A stretch of 64,000 bases of DNA from Sweltsa coloradensis (lineage: Eukaryota > Arthropoda > Insecta > Plecoptera > Chloroperlidae), in NCBI GenBank assembly GCA_024449915.1, contig JAMZAV010003101.1, positions 1 to 64,000 of the forward strand. The letters run 5' to 3'. Shown here piece by piece: positions 32,497 to 44,491 of this stretch. The notes under the pieces were generated by a model, which had not been told where the DNA came from, made no database searches, and saw only the letters and a list, made by a program, of their open reading frames with translations. Numbering within the stretch: the stretch's first letter is position 1; every line of letters starts with the position of its first letter. Made by a program: the position numbers and the translations under genes.

Positions 32497-32672
32497 AGGT
32501 AGTCAAGGGAAGAGGGAGGTGATTCCGACGACGACCGCCAAGGCTCGTCTCAAGTTTCGGGGAGTAAGATACCCTTTGCTAGAATTTTCGAAATGGGCTT
32601 TATCACTTGTATTGCCGTTAAAGTTTAGTAGAGAAATGCTCTAAGAAATCCTACCCCTGGCCCAGAACTTGC
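32497..32672 (-). repeat. SINE-A head-side fragment
   Basis: CGACGACGACCGCCAAGG, GGGGAGTAAGATACCC and a worn CTACCCCTGGCCCAGA end. Confidence 0.65.
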
Positions 32673-32703
32673 AAATCTGACCCGGCACCTCCACCAAATG
32701 AGA

Positions 32704-33440
32704 GCCACTAAAACCGTTCTGAAGACGACGTGAGAAACTAGGGCGCTTCAACCAACACATCAACATACATTCAACATATTGCGCCGCTTGTGATATTGTC
32801 AATTAACTGAAAAAGTTTATGGAGTGTTTAATAATTATATTTTTTTCCAAGTTTATAAAAGAAAAGTTCATTTGAATAAAAATAAATGAATAAAGGAAAT
32901 AAAAGGAAATGTGTTTGTAAAAATTAATTTTTGTAACACAAAATTCCTTTCAATGACAATTTTTGAAAGTTTGTCGCCATTATCATGTGAAAGAAGTTCT
33001 GAAAGAGAGATCAAATTGCGTGCGCAAGGCATCATATTTGGTACATTCTGCTAGAATATGATGGACTGTTAAAGGTACATCACATGTGTCACATCTGAGA
33101 ACAACCTTTTCTCAGGTTAAGGGATATTCGTGAGTAAGACGTGTGTGGCCTATTCGAATTCTGGACAATACCACCTCCTCTTTACGTGAGAGTCGAGACA
33201 TAGGAGAACGAATTTTATTAGTCAGTGTGGGCATCACACTAAGCCATATGTCATTTTAAACCACATCCCAAGAGTCCTGTCGCAAATCCAACAATCGTTG
33301 CTTGTATCCACTCTTGACATCTAGAACGGGAACTAGATTGAAATCAACGTCGCGACGCTGGGAAGCTTCCTTAGCAGCCCGATCAGCGTGTTATTTCCCT
33401 CTATGCCCACGTGTCCAGGTATCCAGCAGAACTCTACGAG
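32704..33440 (-). pseudogene. LINE-I ORF2 C-terminus with ribonuclease H remnant
   Basis: On the minus strand the reading from about 33440 gives a worn WIPGHVGIEG-like run (frame broken), then RAAKEASQRRDVDFNLV, the end of a ribonuclease H domain. It continues to RIGHTRLTHEYPL and CDTCDVPLTVHHILAECTKY, the cysteine-histidine C-terminus usual in I-clade LINEs. The 3' UTR follows to 32704. This copy shows that the many short LINE-I tails in the window come from an RNase-H-bearing LINE. Confidence 0.85.
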
Positions 33441-33811
33441 CGAACTCTCTTCAGGCTGCGTCGTCTGAAGCTTCGGAGACGAAAAACCAAGAGCGAAGAG
33501 ATATTTCAAAGCATTTCAGATTGAACGACGAGAAAGAAGGTGCGCCATTAAAAATATACTTGAAACTAACAAAACAGTTTTTAAATGATCTGTGCTCGGT
33601 CGAACGATCTCAAAGAGATGAAAGCGAGGCTCGGATTTCAGCTCGAAGTTGTGGTTGGAGAATGAAGGAGGGAGACAGTATTTCAATACGGGAGCCATTA
33701 GGAAACAGCGTTGTCAAGTTTCTTCGTACCTGTGCATTGGCAACAGTGTAAGACCTATAGTTGGTGTAAATCAAGAAATACCAGACGTGAAGACTGGTTA
33801 TCAATGTTTAT
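33441..33811. other. Unassigned stretch
   Basis: A plus frame (33302-33751) runs antisense through the LINE-I remnant and is not a gene. A minus frame at 33610-33804 has no motif that I recognise. Confidence 0.4.
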
Positions 33812-34065
33812 TAGGTATAGGGCGCGTCAACCGTCAGGTCATAAAGCAACACTGTAGTCCAAGGGGTGTGCAGAGGAAAGTCTTATGCTGGTTGGAATCA
33901 GCCACGGTAAAAAGAGGAGAGTTTTTTACGCTGCCGGCCAGGGCTCGCCTATAGTTTCGGGGAATAATGAACCCTACTCCCCTCATGTTAGCTGATATTT
34001 CCGAGTTGGACTTTGACACTTTCTTCGCCTTTTAAGATAAGCAGAGCCATGCTTCCGGCCAAATC
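33812..34065 (-). repeat. SINE-A with internal deletion
   Basis: GGGCGCGTCAACCGTCAGG, GAATCAGCCACGG, then a jump to CAGGGCTCGCCTATAGTTTC and GCAGAGCCATGCT; the GTCATCGTC tract is missing. Confidence 0.75.
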
Positions 34066-34089
34066 ACAATTTACACATGCCTCTTGTAC

Positions 34090-34250
34090 GACGACGTGAG
34101 AAACTAGGGCGCTTAAACCGGTTTGGTCATATTGCGCCGCCTGTGATATTGTATATAATGAAATGAGTTATAGAGTGACTGATGATTATATTGATTCCTA
34201 TTACATGAATTCTGTTATCTCCGTTAAGGGTTGTTTTGTTTTTTGTTATT
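34090..34250 (-). repeat. LINE-I 3' end fragment
   Basis: ACGACGACGTGAGAAACTAG, the core and GCCGCCTGTGATATTG. It begins about 25 bp after the SINE-A. Confidence 0.75.
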
Positions 34251-34375
34251 AAATGGGTGTCTACCAACCAAATAAATTTAGTTCCCTGTGAAACAAGGAA
34301 CTATTGTTAAAATTAGTCACTGGAGCTGGGTCCCGTTTACTAAAATATCCTGTAAGACTAAGAAATAACACTGAC

Positions 34376-34735
<360 letters not shown>

Positions 34736-35721
34736 GATTAGCCCTTGGTATAGATGTTATTTACCAAAGTAACTATTGTTTTGGGGAACGCAGCTGTTGT
34801 TTGTTACATAGACTAATCTTCCCAACAGTGACCGAAATCGATATGTATTTAATGGCGTGGTTTTCTAGGACATGTATAGAGAGGATCATCACAAACAAGA
34901 ACACAATCTCAACAAAAGAAGGAGCACTTGTATTTAACCACAATCATCCTAATTAGCCTGTTGGTAAAGCTTATGCATTTCACCTGATTGAACGTGAGTT
35001 CCAACCCCCATGTAGTGAGTGACTTGATCTATAGTAATGAAACCATGTCTTACTTTAAGTCCCCCCTCTCTGGTTGGTCCTGGATCAGCCGTGACTCAGT
35101 CTCGACGTGGGAGTGCAGATGTTCTACCTTCTTCTGACTTCTTGCCTCTTGATCGGCTAATCCATTCGATACTCGATGTTTCCAATGCACTGCTCACTAA
35201 TTACTCTTCTTGTCAACAATTCCTTGTCAGAACACCATTGTACTTGCTCTCGAAGACGACTTGTTCGTTCGCTGGTCAGATTGTAACTCCCCCACTCAAC
35301 TGGCCTTACGCCTCCTCAGTCACCGAGTTGATTCCAAGTCCAAATTAATTAGCAGTCATTGCAGTGTCGAAACGCAAAGTCAGCACTATGTCGCCACTTA
35401 GTTCCCCGAGAAGGAGCGCGTGCGAGTCTATTAACTCATGTCACAATGCTTAGACCAGCAATTCAAATACACCTGGTATTGCCACAAATAACAATAAAGT
35501 GACAAAGAACCCATCTGTCAGCAACACACGTACGTCATACATGCGCGCAATGGTCATTGCAGCAACAAGCACGACCTCCTTATACTTGTGACATCGTAAT
35601 GCAATCACTGTCATGTCACAAGCAATAATCAATGAAATTATACCAGTAACAAGGGTAGAAAACTACCCCAAACATGACAATATGATATGAATTAAATTTT
35701 GTTTAATAAATTACTTTGAAC
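34736..35721. other. Unassigned stretch with a tRNA-like module
   Basis: A possible tRNA-like SINE head lies at 34955-35010 on the plus strand (TAGCCTGTTGGTAAAGC and GAGTTCCAACCCCC). Plus frames at 35037-35348 and 35210-35401 have no recognisable domain. Confidence 0.35.
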
Positions 35722-36092
35722 GATTTGGTTTATATTTATTTATTTGGATTAAGGGCGCGTCGACCGTTAGGTCATAATACGCCACTCTAGCCTAGGTGAT
35801 ATGAGGAGGAGGGCCCATGCTGGTCAGAACCAGCCACGGGTAGTGGTGGAAAGGGGGGTATTCTCACGTCGCGGTCGTTTTCGACGTTGTCGTCGTAGCC
35901 GGCCGGGGAGATTGTCAAGGGAAAGGGCAGGTGTCCTTGACGACGATTGCCAGTGCTCGCCTCTAGTTTCCGTGAATAGTATTCTCCCCTCTCACTAGCT
36001 GAGGTTTGCAAGGTGGATTTACTCTCTGAATCGCTTTGTACGATTAGCAGAGCCATGCTTTGGGCCTATTCTCCCCGGGCCCAGACGGGCGC
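35722..36092 (-). repeat. SINE-A, full length
   Basis: TTATTTGGATTAAGGGCGCG through GCCTATTCTCCCCGGG and CCCAGACGGG. The central GTCATCGTC tract is shortened. Confidence 0.85.
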
Positions 36093-36274
36093 CAAAAATC
36101 ATTATATGTCTACTGATACGACTTTGTGTTATTTATCGTGGTCTAAATGCATCGCCAAAATATTAAATTGTCAATATTTATATGTTAAAATCAAACAGAA
36201 AATTCAGAATTATTTGGGAATTTTATTTTTATCCTTTTAAATGAATTAACAAAAAAATTCGTATTAAGTGTCTT

Positions 36275-36375
36275 CCCACTCAGTCACAGAACTTATTTTC
36301 AGTTGGGACATTAATTTAAAGTTGACCATGGTAACCCTGTAGGCGACCACACCATCGACGAGCGAACAATGACAA
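36275..36375 (-). repeat. SINE-B 3' end fragment
   Basis: CCCACTCAGTCACAGAAC, GGGACATTAATTTAAAG and CATCGACGAGCGAACAATG. Strongly 5' truncated. The following 36400-36600 is plain AT-rich sequence. Confidence 0.65.
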
Positions 36376-36605
36376 ACTAGAGTAAACAAAAAGAACAAAA
36401 AAATATGAAGACGGTTTATGGTATTTTGTAAGTTATTTAATTATAATGATAAATATTTAATATTAATTAAAAAATAATTTATCAAATAATGAAATTAATT
36501 CAATTAATTATCTCACAATTTGTATCAATTAAATATAATTAATATATATTAATATAATTAATATCATTATTATAAATAATATTATTATAATTAAATTGAC
36601 GTTCA

Positions 36606-37096
36606 TAAGGTTAAGGGCGCGTCAACCATTTTTTAGTTAGATAATTCGTACCTATATTTAGTCAAAAGGGTGGAACGTAAGAGGCGACGCGGGGTGGCCA
36701 GGCCTGTGCTGGTCAGAACCAGCCAAAGCAAGGGTGGGGCATGGGAGGTGGCCGGGGGCAAGGGCCCAGGCGAAATCAGGCCGTGCTCGGGCAAAGGACA
36801 GAGAGCAAGGGTGGGGACGGGATGGGGACGGCGGGGGTTGGTAGTTCCCCCGCGTCGTGGTCGTTTTCGTCTGTGTCGTCGCCCGTGTTGTCATTATCGT
36901 CGTCGTCGGAGTGGTAGTCAATGTGATAAGGAAAATTCCCCGACGACGACAGCCAGAGCTCGACTCTAGATTCGAGGAGTAACACCTACCCTTCTTACTA
37001 GCTGATGTTTGGGAGGTGGAATTTTTCTCTTGAATCGCCTTTTACGATTGGCTGAGTCATGCTCTGGGCCAATTCTACCCGGGCCTAGACGGGGGC
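36606..37096 (-). repeat. SINE-A with an enlarged middle
   Basis: The normal landmarks are present at both ends, but the stretch 36740-36840 holds extra GGGGAC/GGGGCA-rich sequence. The open frames here on both strands are translations of the GC-rich tract. Confidence 0.75.
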
Positions 37097-37261
37097 CAAA
37101 AATTATTACAATGTGCACTGATACGACTTTGTGTTATTTATTGTGGATAAATGCATTCCCCAATATTCAGTTGTCAATATTTATTAATTAAATTAAATCT
37201 AACATATAATGCTGAAATATTTGGGTATTTTTTTATCGTTTAAAAAAAATCGTATTTAGAG

Positions 37262-37668
37262 ATGACCCACTCAGTCACTAACTGATTTACAGTTGGGTAT
37301 ATTAGATTTAAGGTTGGTCAAGCCATCCACGTAGGCGCCAACACCATTGACGAGCGAACAATGACCAACTAGAGACCGGGATATTTAAGTAGAGAACACC
37401 GATAATCCGGTGATCAATCAAGATGGACACGATTCCACCCGCGGACCGCACCAGAATCAACAAGACTGATTCGGAACAACCTTAGAATGTATTATGTGCC
37501 TCGTTGCTTGGACGGCTCCTTAGTCTTCTTTACACATTCCAAACCCAAGAACTGAAAGACTTATTCCAAATCAGAAAGTAAAAACCTTCTGACTATGACG
37601 GGAATCGAACCCTGGGCCTTTTTCAACGGATGCAGAGCCGCTAACCACAATAGTCCGCAGCAAGACCT
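37262..37668 (-). repeat. SINE-B, near full length
   Basis: The copy runs in reverse from CCCACTCAGTCACTAACTG to the tRNA-like head at 37594-37660. In sense the head has GGTTAGCGGCTCTGCATCC and GGTTCGATTCCCGTC. It is the counterpart of the copy at 4887-5275. Confidence 0.75.
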
Positions 37669-37671
37669 AAA

Positions 37672-37960
37672 AACAACACACGTGGGAAGCTAGGGCTTCA
37701 GACGATTAGGTCATATTGCTCCGCCTGTACATTGTAATTATTAAATGAGCTTATAATGTGAGATTGATGACTAAATTGCCTTCAAAGTTTATAAAAGATT
37801 TATTTATTATATTATGTATTTACATACGGGAAGAATTGGTTGAATATATATTTTACTTATACATAATATATGAAATATATTACAATTATTTATTTGAATG
37901 AAATAATAATATAAAAGACATATTGTGGCTCAACCTAATAACTTATTTAAGACTTTTTAA
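37672..37960 (-). repeat. LINE-I 3' end fragment, diverged
   Basis: ACACGTGGGAAGCTAGGGC, a worn core, and AAGTTTATAAAAGATTTATT, then AT-rich UTR. Confidence 0.55.
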
Positions 37961-38111
37961 AAAGCTATTTATAAATGATATTCCCACCCCTCAACATTAT
38001 TTTAAATAAGATTTAAATTGTATTTTTACAAATAATAATCTAAAATGTTCTTAAATGTTATAGTTTGGGGTCGGACAACTAATGTTCGGCAATGCATTTT
38101 TTGGGGTGGGG

Positions 38112-38492
38112 GGGTATTTGGATTAAGGGCGCGTCAATCGTTAGGTCATAATGCACCACTCTAGCCAAGGGGATTTAGGGAGGAGGTGCACATGCTGTCA
38201 GAACAAGCCACGGGTAGGGGGAGGAAAGGGGGGTTCTAACGTCGCGGTCGTCATTATCTTTGTCATCGTTATCGTTCGTTGTGTCTTTGTCTTCGTCGTC
38301 GGTGAGGTCATCAAGGGAAAAGGGAAGTGTTCCCGACGACGATTGCCAGAGGTGTACTCTAGTTTTGAGAAGTAATATACTTTCCTCTGACCAGCTGATT
38401 TTTGCGAGGTAAACTTTTTCTCTTCAATCGCGTTGTACAAATTAGCGGAGCCATGCTCTGGGCCTTTTCTAACCCGGGCCCAGACGGGGGTA
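38112..38492 (-). repeat. SINE-A, full length
   Basis: TATTTGGATTAAGGGCGCG through CCCAGACGGGGG. It is followed within 30 bp by a LINE-I 3' end. Confidence 0.85.
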
Positions 38493-38517
38493 AAAATATC
38501 GGGGGAATGGCGCTGTA

Positions 38518-40202
38518 AAGACGACGACGTTAGAAACTAGGGCGCTTCAACCGGTTAGGTCATATTGCGCCGCCTGTGAATGAAAGTAAATGAGAAGAGG
38601 TAATGCAGGTATGTTTGATGATTAGATTGTTTTCTAAGTGTAAAAATAACAAAATAAATTGACGATGATGAAAGTTATAGCGAAATAAAGTTATGTATGT
38701 GAATGAAAATAAAGAAACAAAAAAAATGTGTATGATGTGAATTAAATTTTGTTAAATAAATTACTATAAATGAGAAAAATAAGAAAATTTTGCCGCCGTT
38801 ATCATATGATAGAAGTTCTTCATATGATTAGGAGAGATCAAATTGCGTGCGCAAGGCATCATATTTGGTACAATATGCTAGCATATGATGACGCTTAAAG
38901 GTACATCACATGTGTCACATATGGGAATAACCTTTTCTCTGGATAAGAGATATCCGTGAGTAAGGTTTATTTTATTTTGATTAAGGACGCGTCAACCGTT
39001 AGGTCATAATGCATCACTCTAGTCTAAGGGGCTGGGGGAGGGGCCCATGCTGGTCAGAACCAGCCACGGGTAAGGGGAGGAAGGGGGGTTCCTCACGTCG
39101 CGGTCGTTATCGTCTTTGTCATCGTTCGTTGTGTCATTGTCATCGTGTGTGGCAAATACGAATTCTAGACAATACCATCTTTTCTCTTCGTGAGAGTCGA
39201 GACGTAGGTGGACGAATTTAATAAGTCAATGTGGCATCACACTACGCAATTTGTTATTTTGCAACACATCCCAAGATGCTTGTCGCAAATCCAACAATCT
39301 TCGTTTGAATCCACTCTTGACATCTGGAACGGTAACTAGATAGAAATCAACGTCGCGACGCTGTGAAGCTTCCTTAGCAGCCCGATCAGCGTGTTCATTT
39401 CCCTCTATGCCCACGTGTCCAGGTATCCAGCAAAACTCTATTATATATCCCTTAGAGGTTAGTTTTTCTAAATAGAAGTGGACTTCTTGTACCAAATGAG
39501 TACTAGAATACATGAGTTATATAGCTTGAAGTGAACTAAAGCTATCTGAACACAAAATGTATTCTCAACAACAACGTAGAATGTATTTTAGAGCTTCACT
39601 GATTGCGAATAACTCTGCAGTGAAAACTGTACACACGTCGCTTAGCCTGAAACGTTCATTTAAGGTGGAGCAATAAGAGGCACTTCCAACCTTGCTGTTA
39701 ATTTTGGATCCATCTGTGATTACCAAAGTAAATCTTCGATGTTAATAGCAAATATTTCTGAAGTTAATTTTGAATACAGTTTTGCAAGTAGAGATTTTAT
39801 CATAACGAAAAAGGTTGAATATTAAAACCGGCCCTGGTTTAAACCAGGGCGAGTAATGCTAAAACAAAATAATAGACTTTTGTCAGATCAAATTCTCAAA
39901 CATTAAACAAAGTTAAAATCTTGATCCCGTTGGAAGGGTTGCCACGAGTTTGTTATCAAAGTGTCTGGGAAAAATTTCGTATTAAATATATCCCCATTTG
40001 CTGGATGGTTAGGCATAGATTTAATTTTCATTACTTACGTATCCATCAAGAGGTTTCGCCGTTCTTTCAAGGACACACCTGACTCAGCATACAAGCTGAC
40101 TACCGGGCTTGTTCGAAATGCACCAAGAGCAAGACGTAGACTACAATGGTGGACAGGGTCTAGAAGTTTGAGGAATGTGTCACGTGCTGAAGAGTTAGTA
40201 GA
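38518..40202 (-). pseudogene. LINE-I ORF2 end: RT tail, ribonuclease H, C-terminus, 3' UTR
   Basis: This is the longest LINE-I copy, read on the minus strand from 40202 down. LDPVHHCSLRLALGAFRTSP is the conserved segment between the RT and RNase H. Then come KINSKVGSASYCSTLNERF and CTVFTAELFAISEAL (RNase H, around the catalytic glutamate) and, in the open frame 39226-39513, FCWIPGHVGIEGNEHADRAA (RNase H, with the HVG and the late aspartate). The C-terminus is split by a SINE-A at 38966-39146. The 3' UTR ends at 38518 with CTCACGTCGTC-like sequence. Stops and a shift between 39514 and 40035 kill the frame. The 5' part continues beyond FB2 at 43996. Confidence 0.88.
38966..39146 (-). repeat. 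SINE-A, 5' truncated, inside LINE-I
   Basis: The LINE reading is intact on both sides (CCGTGAGTAAG and GTGTGTGGC). The SINE-A tail side is complete, but the head beyond TCATTGTCATCG is missing. Loss of the head side supports the minus strand as its sense strand. Confidence 0.8.
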
Positions 40203-40209
40203 GAAGCAT
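40203..40209. repeat. Target-site duplication of FB2, left
   Basis: GAAGCAT occurs here and at 43996-44002, at the two borders of FB2, and the LINE-I reading resumes across it. Confidence 0.6.
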
Positions 40210-43200
40210 AGGTAATTACGTGGCCGAAAAGGTGAAAGAGATATGTTTGTGGTATCAATCGATTCGTATTGACCCATAGATATACAATTTCGATGGTGAG
40301 AATCTTGATATTTTTGGCTGAGACCGGCCATATCTAAAACAAGATGGCCGCCGCTTTCGAATTTAAAACTAGCGTATCTTCGTAAGTATCTGACCGATTT
40401 CAATTTTAAAGGTACCATTCGAAAGGTAAATGATAAAAAATTAAAATTATTAATTACAAATTTTCACAAAAATTCCACTTGTTTGAGGTTATGTTACAAA
40501 AACTTTAACTGTTTACTTTACACTTTCTCGTAATGGAACGATATTTACTAGATAAAAAAGTTTTACATTTTCTTAAGTTGCATTTTTGGTAGATTATTTC
40601 TACGTGTTTTTAATGAATCCAGGCATTTAATTTTGTGTCAATTATAGCCTGAGTTTATGTAATTGAAGCGATGGCATGTGTAGATGAATATATGCTACTA
40701 CTGTGTGATCTTTATGTTTCAAATACATTTTGTTGAGATTGGTGAAATAATTATATATCTGGTATCAATCGATTCCTTGTGAACCGAGCTTTAACAGTTT
40801 TGATGGGGTAAATTTCGATTTTTTACTGAGATTTTCCCTTGGCAAAAACAAGATGGCCGCCGCCATTGAACATTTTAACTAAAATATCTTTGAAGGTATT
40901 TCGCCGATTTCAATTATAAAAGTACCGTTGAAAAAGCAATAAAAAGAGCTACAAATGATACACCAACAATTTTCCAGAAAGTCTAATATTTTTGAGGTTA
41001 TGTTTCGTTTGAATTTTTTGGTATTTTTAACGATTTTTTTCAGAGCACAATAGGTGAAACAACTATGTTTGGGGTATCAATCAATTCGTTATGAACCGTT
41101 ATTTAACAATTTTGATGGGAAAAATTTCGATTTTTTTACTGAGCCCTTCCCATGGCAAAAAAACAAGATGGTCGCCGCAAATGAACCTTTTGACTACTCG
41201 CATATCATTAAAAGTATATATCCGATTTTTAATTCACGTACACCGTTGAAAAGGTAATTAAAAGAAAAATTAATTATGTGATTACCGTTTTGTTGAAACT
41301 TAAATATTAACTGAGGTTATGTTACTAAAACTTAAATTATTTACCACACTCGTCATCGTTATGGAACTTATGGCGCATATATTTACATGACCAAAACGGT
41401 TTTTGAATTTGTTTCGCTTGTTCATCCGTAGTATATCTCTTAATGTATTCAATGAGTTCTTACTTTTTATGTTCCGACAAATATATTTCGAGATAATGTA
41501 TTTGAAGCGACGGCATGTTTAAATAAATATTATATGCATAAAATATTTTGATCTTGATGTTTGAAACACATATTGTCGAGGCACAATAATTGATGAAAGG
41601 ATTATGTATCTGGTATCAATCGATTCGTTATGAAACGTACTTTAACAATTTTGATGAGGTACCCGTCGCAAAAAAACAAGATGGCCAACGAAAAAATTTG
41701 ATATATATTTTTTCTAAGGTAATTGTCTGATCAATTCCAAAGGTACCGTTGGAAAAGGTAATTAAAGGAGCAAAAATTTATGAACCTGCAATTTTCACGA
41801 ATTTTAAATATTTTTTGAGGTTATCTTGTTGTAGGAAACTATGACTCTGTTATGTTGGTACCATAGACATAAATTTTAAAAAAGTTCCACTACCGCGGAT
41901 TGAACCCGGGACCAGTTGGAATTAGTATGACATTGACAGCCTAGGTCCCGAGTGTTTCTAATTCTAATTATTCACATCATCATCCAGCCCAGATCCGATC
42001 AGTAGCGTAAAACATAATACACAGAACAATAGACAGAATAGCTGATGCAGATCATGTTGAAGAAGTGTTTCGTATACTAGAAGATGGGCTTAAGAAGAAT
42101 GGTTTTCCAAATAGAATCATTCGAAAGGCCCTCGGACGACAAACTTAACTCGACGGAAGAAGATGTAGGCACAGGAAAAAAGGAACCACTTGCAACTGCA
42201 TATTTGCCGTTTGTTAAAGGAGAAACGGACCAAATAGGAAAAATTCTTGCCAAACAAAACATTAAAACAGTCTTTAACACCGACAGAAAGATAGGAGAGT
42301 CGTTAAGAACTTAAGAAGAAGTAAGTACGGACCACATCCGTCTAGAAGGTAGTGGCGTGTATAAAATTCCATGTGGGAATTGTGACAGATGCTAAGTGGG
42401 TCATACATAAAGGAACTTGCAGGTTAATTGCAGGTTTATAAATTTTGGCTCCTTTAATTACCTTTCCAACGGTACCTTTGAAATTGATCTGTCAATTACA
42501 TTAGAAAATATAAAAGTTACAATTTTTTTCCGGCTGCCATCTTGTTTTTTTTGCGACGGGTACCTCATCAAAATTGTTAAAGTACGTTTCATAACGAATC
42601 GATTGATACCAGATACATAATCCTATCATCATATTGTGCCTCGACAATATGTGTTTAAAACATCAAAATCAAAATACTCGATGCATATATTATTCATTTA
42701 CACATGCCATCGCTTCAAATACATTATCTCGGGATATATTTGTCGACACATAAAAAGTAAGGACTCATTGAATACATAAAGAGATATGCTACGGTTAAAA
42801 AAGCCAAACATATTCAAAAACCGTTTTGGTCATGTAAATATATGCGCCATAAGTTCCATAACGATGACGAGTGTGGTAAATAATTTAAGTTTTAGTAACA
42901 TAACCTCAGTTAATATTTAAGTTTCAACAAAACGGTAAACCTATGGTTTATTTCTCTTTTAATTACAACGGTGTACGTGAATTAAAAATCGGATATATAA
43001 TTTCAATGATATGCGAGTCAAAAGGCTCATTGGCGGCGGTTATCTTGTTTTTTGCCATGGGAAGGGCTCAGTAAAAAAATCGAAATTTTTACCATCAAAA
43101 TTGTTAAATCACGGTTCATAACGAATCGATTGATACCCCATACATAGTTGTTTCACCTATTGTGCTCTGAAAAACTCGTTAAAAGTAACAAAAACTCAAA

Positions 43201-43995
43201 CCAAACATAATTTAAAAAAATATTAAACTTTCTGGAAAATTGTTGGATATTCATTTGTAGCTCTTTTTATTACCTTTCAACGGTTCCTTAAAAATTGAAA
43301 TCGGCGAAATACTTTTAAAAATATTTTAGCTAAAATGTTCAATGACGACGGCCATCTTGTTTTTGCCCAGGGAAGGTCTCAGTAAAAAAATCGAAATTTA
43401 CCCAATATAAATTGTTAAAGTTTGGTTCATACCGAATCAATTTGTACCAAATATCTATTTGTTTCACCAATTGTGTCTCGACAATCTGTATTTGAAACAT
43501 AAAGATCACACAGTAGGAGCATATATTCATCTACACATGACATCGCTACAATTACATAAACTCAGGCTATTATTGACAGAAAATTAAATGCATGGATTAA
43601 TTAAAAACACGTAGAAATAATCTACCAAAAATGCAACTTAAGAAAATTTTAAAATATTTTAACCTAGTAAATATCGTTCCATAACGAGAAAGTGTAAAGT
43701 AAACAGTTAAAGTTTTTGTAACATAACCTCAAAACAAATGGAATTTTTGTGAAAATTTGTAAAAATTAATTTTAATTTCTATCATTTTACTTTCGAATGG
43801 TACCTTTGAAATTGAAATCGGTCAGATACTTACGAAGATACGCTAGTTTTAAATTCGAAAGCGGCGGCCATCTTGTTTTAGATACGGCCGGTCACAGCCA
43901 AAAAATCAAGACTCTCACCATCAAAATTGTTTATCAATAGCTCAATACGAATCGATTGATACCACATACATAGCTCTTTCACCTAGTCTGCCACG
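40210..43995. mobile_element. FB2, second foldback element
   Basis: Two arms of about 1.58 kb (40219-41798 and 42428-43995) are inverted copies, from CGTGGC and AGGTGAAAGAG at the tips to CCTGCAATT near the centre. Each arm has four worn repeats of a module with GGTATCAATCGATTCG, AACAATTTTGATGG and AACAAGATGGCCGCCG (near 40235, 40757, 41055 and 41605 on the left). No transposase was recognised. A 7-bp direct repeat GAAGCAT bounds it inside a LINE-I copy. It is unrelated in sequence to FB1. Confidence 0.8.
41799..42427 (+). pseudogene. PLE-3 fragment at the centre of FB2
   Basis: From about 42165 the plus strand reads KEPLATAYLPFVKGETDQIG and NIKTVFNTDRKIGESL, the segment after the RT in Penelope-like proteins. 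After a stop it gives GVYKIPCGNCDRC and a broken VGHT, the start of the GIY-YIG domain. A B-box-like TTCAATCC lies on the minus strand near 41900. The fragment differs from PLE-1 and PLE-2. It either inserted into FB2 or was captured. Confidence 0.72.
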
Positions 43996-44190
43996 GAAGC
44001 ATGTTTTCATACCCTATGCTCCCCTACTTAGTATACGAAACATCCATAGTCCATCTTGGAGCAAACTAGAGATCCGTAGAATCTCAACATGCAAGTCCTA
44101 TCTGCACCCCACGATGAATTACTGAGAACTTTCAATAGATTGATTTTCAACATGTATCTTTTGCGTAACTCAACAACGTGGTGTTGCCAT
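43996..44190 (-). pseudogene. LINE-I RT tail, right of FB2
   Basis: The minus strand reads LLKVLSNSSWGADRTCMLRF and SKMDYGCFVY, the stretch just upstream of the LDPVHH segment found on the other side of FB2. An extra insertion of about 40 bp lies at the junction. It is the 5' continuation of the copy at 38518-40202. Confidence 0.75.
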
Positions 44191-44212
44191 TAATTTGAAC
44201 GAGACATTTAGT

Positions 44213-44440
44213 TAGTGAGTCGTCGTTATCATATGATAGAATTTCTTCATACTGGGAGACATCATGTTGTATGCGCAAGGGAATATTAAGGACACTCTGT
44301 TAATATTTGATCACCGATCAGAGTCATCACATGTGTCATATCTGGGAACAACCGCTTCTCTTGTTTAAGGGTAACCTAGAAACTCATGTCAGTCGTAAGT
44401 CATGTTCGGTTTATATCGTAGTCGTGACACTCACAGCGGA
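44213..44440 (-). repeat. LINE-I C-terminal/3' fragment, separate copy
   Basis: GTCGTTATCATATGATAGAA, CATCACATGTGTCATATCTG and GGGAACAACC match 38.8-38.95 kb. It is out of order with the flanking copy, so it is another insertion. Confidence 0.6.
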
Positions 44441-44491
44441 CGGACGAACAGAAGAGTGAAGCATATAGTGCAGCCACGTTCAGGTGTAGGT

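Noticed and set aside
33302..33751. 149-codon plus-strand frame
   Set aside because: Its first half runs antisense through the LINE-I ribonuclease H remnant and the rest has no motif.
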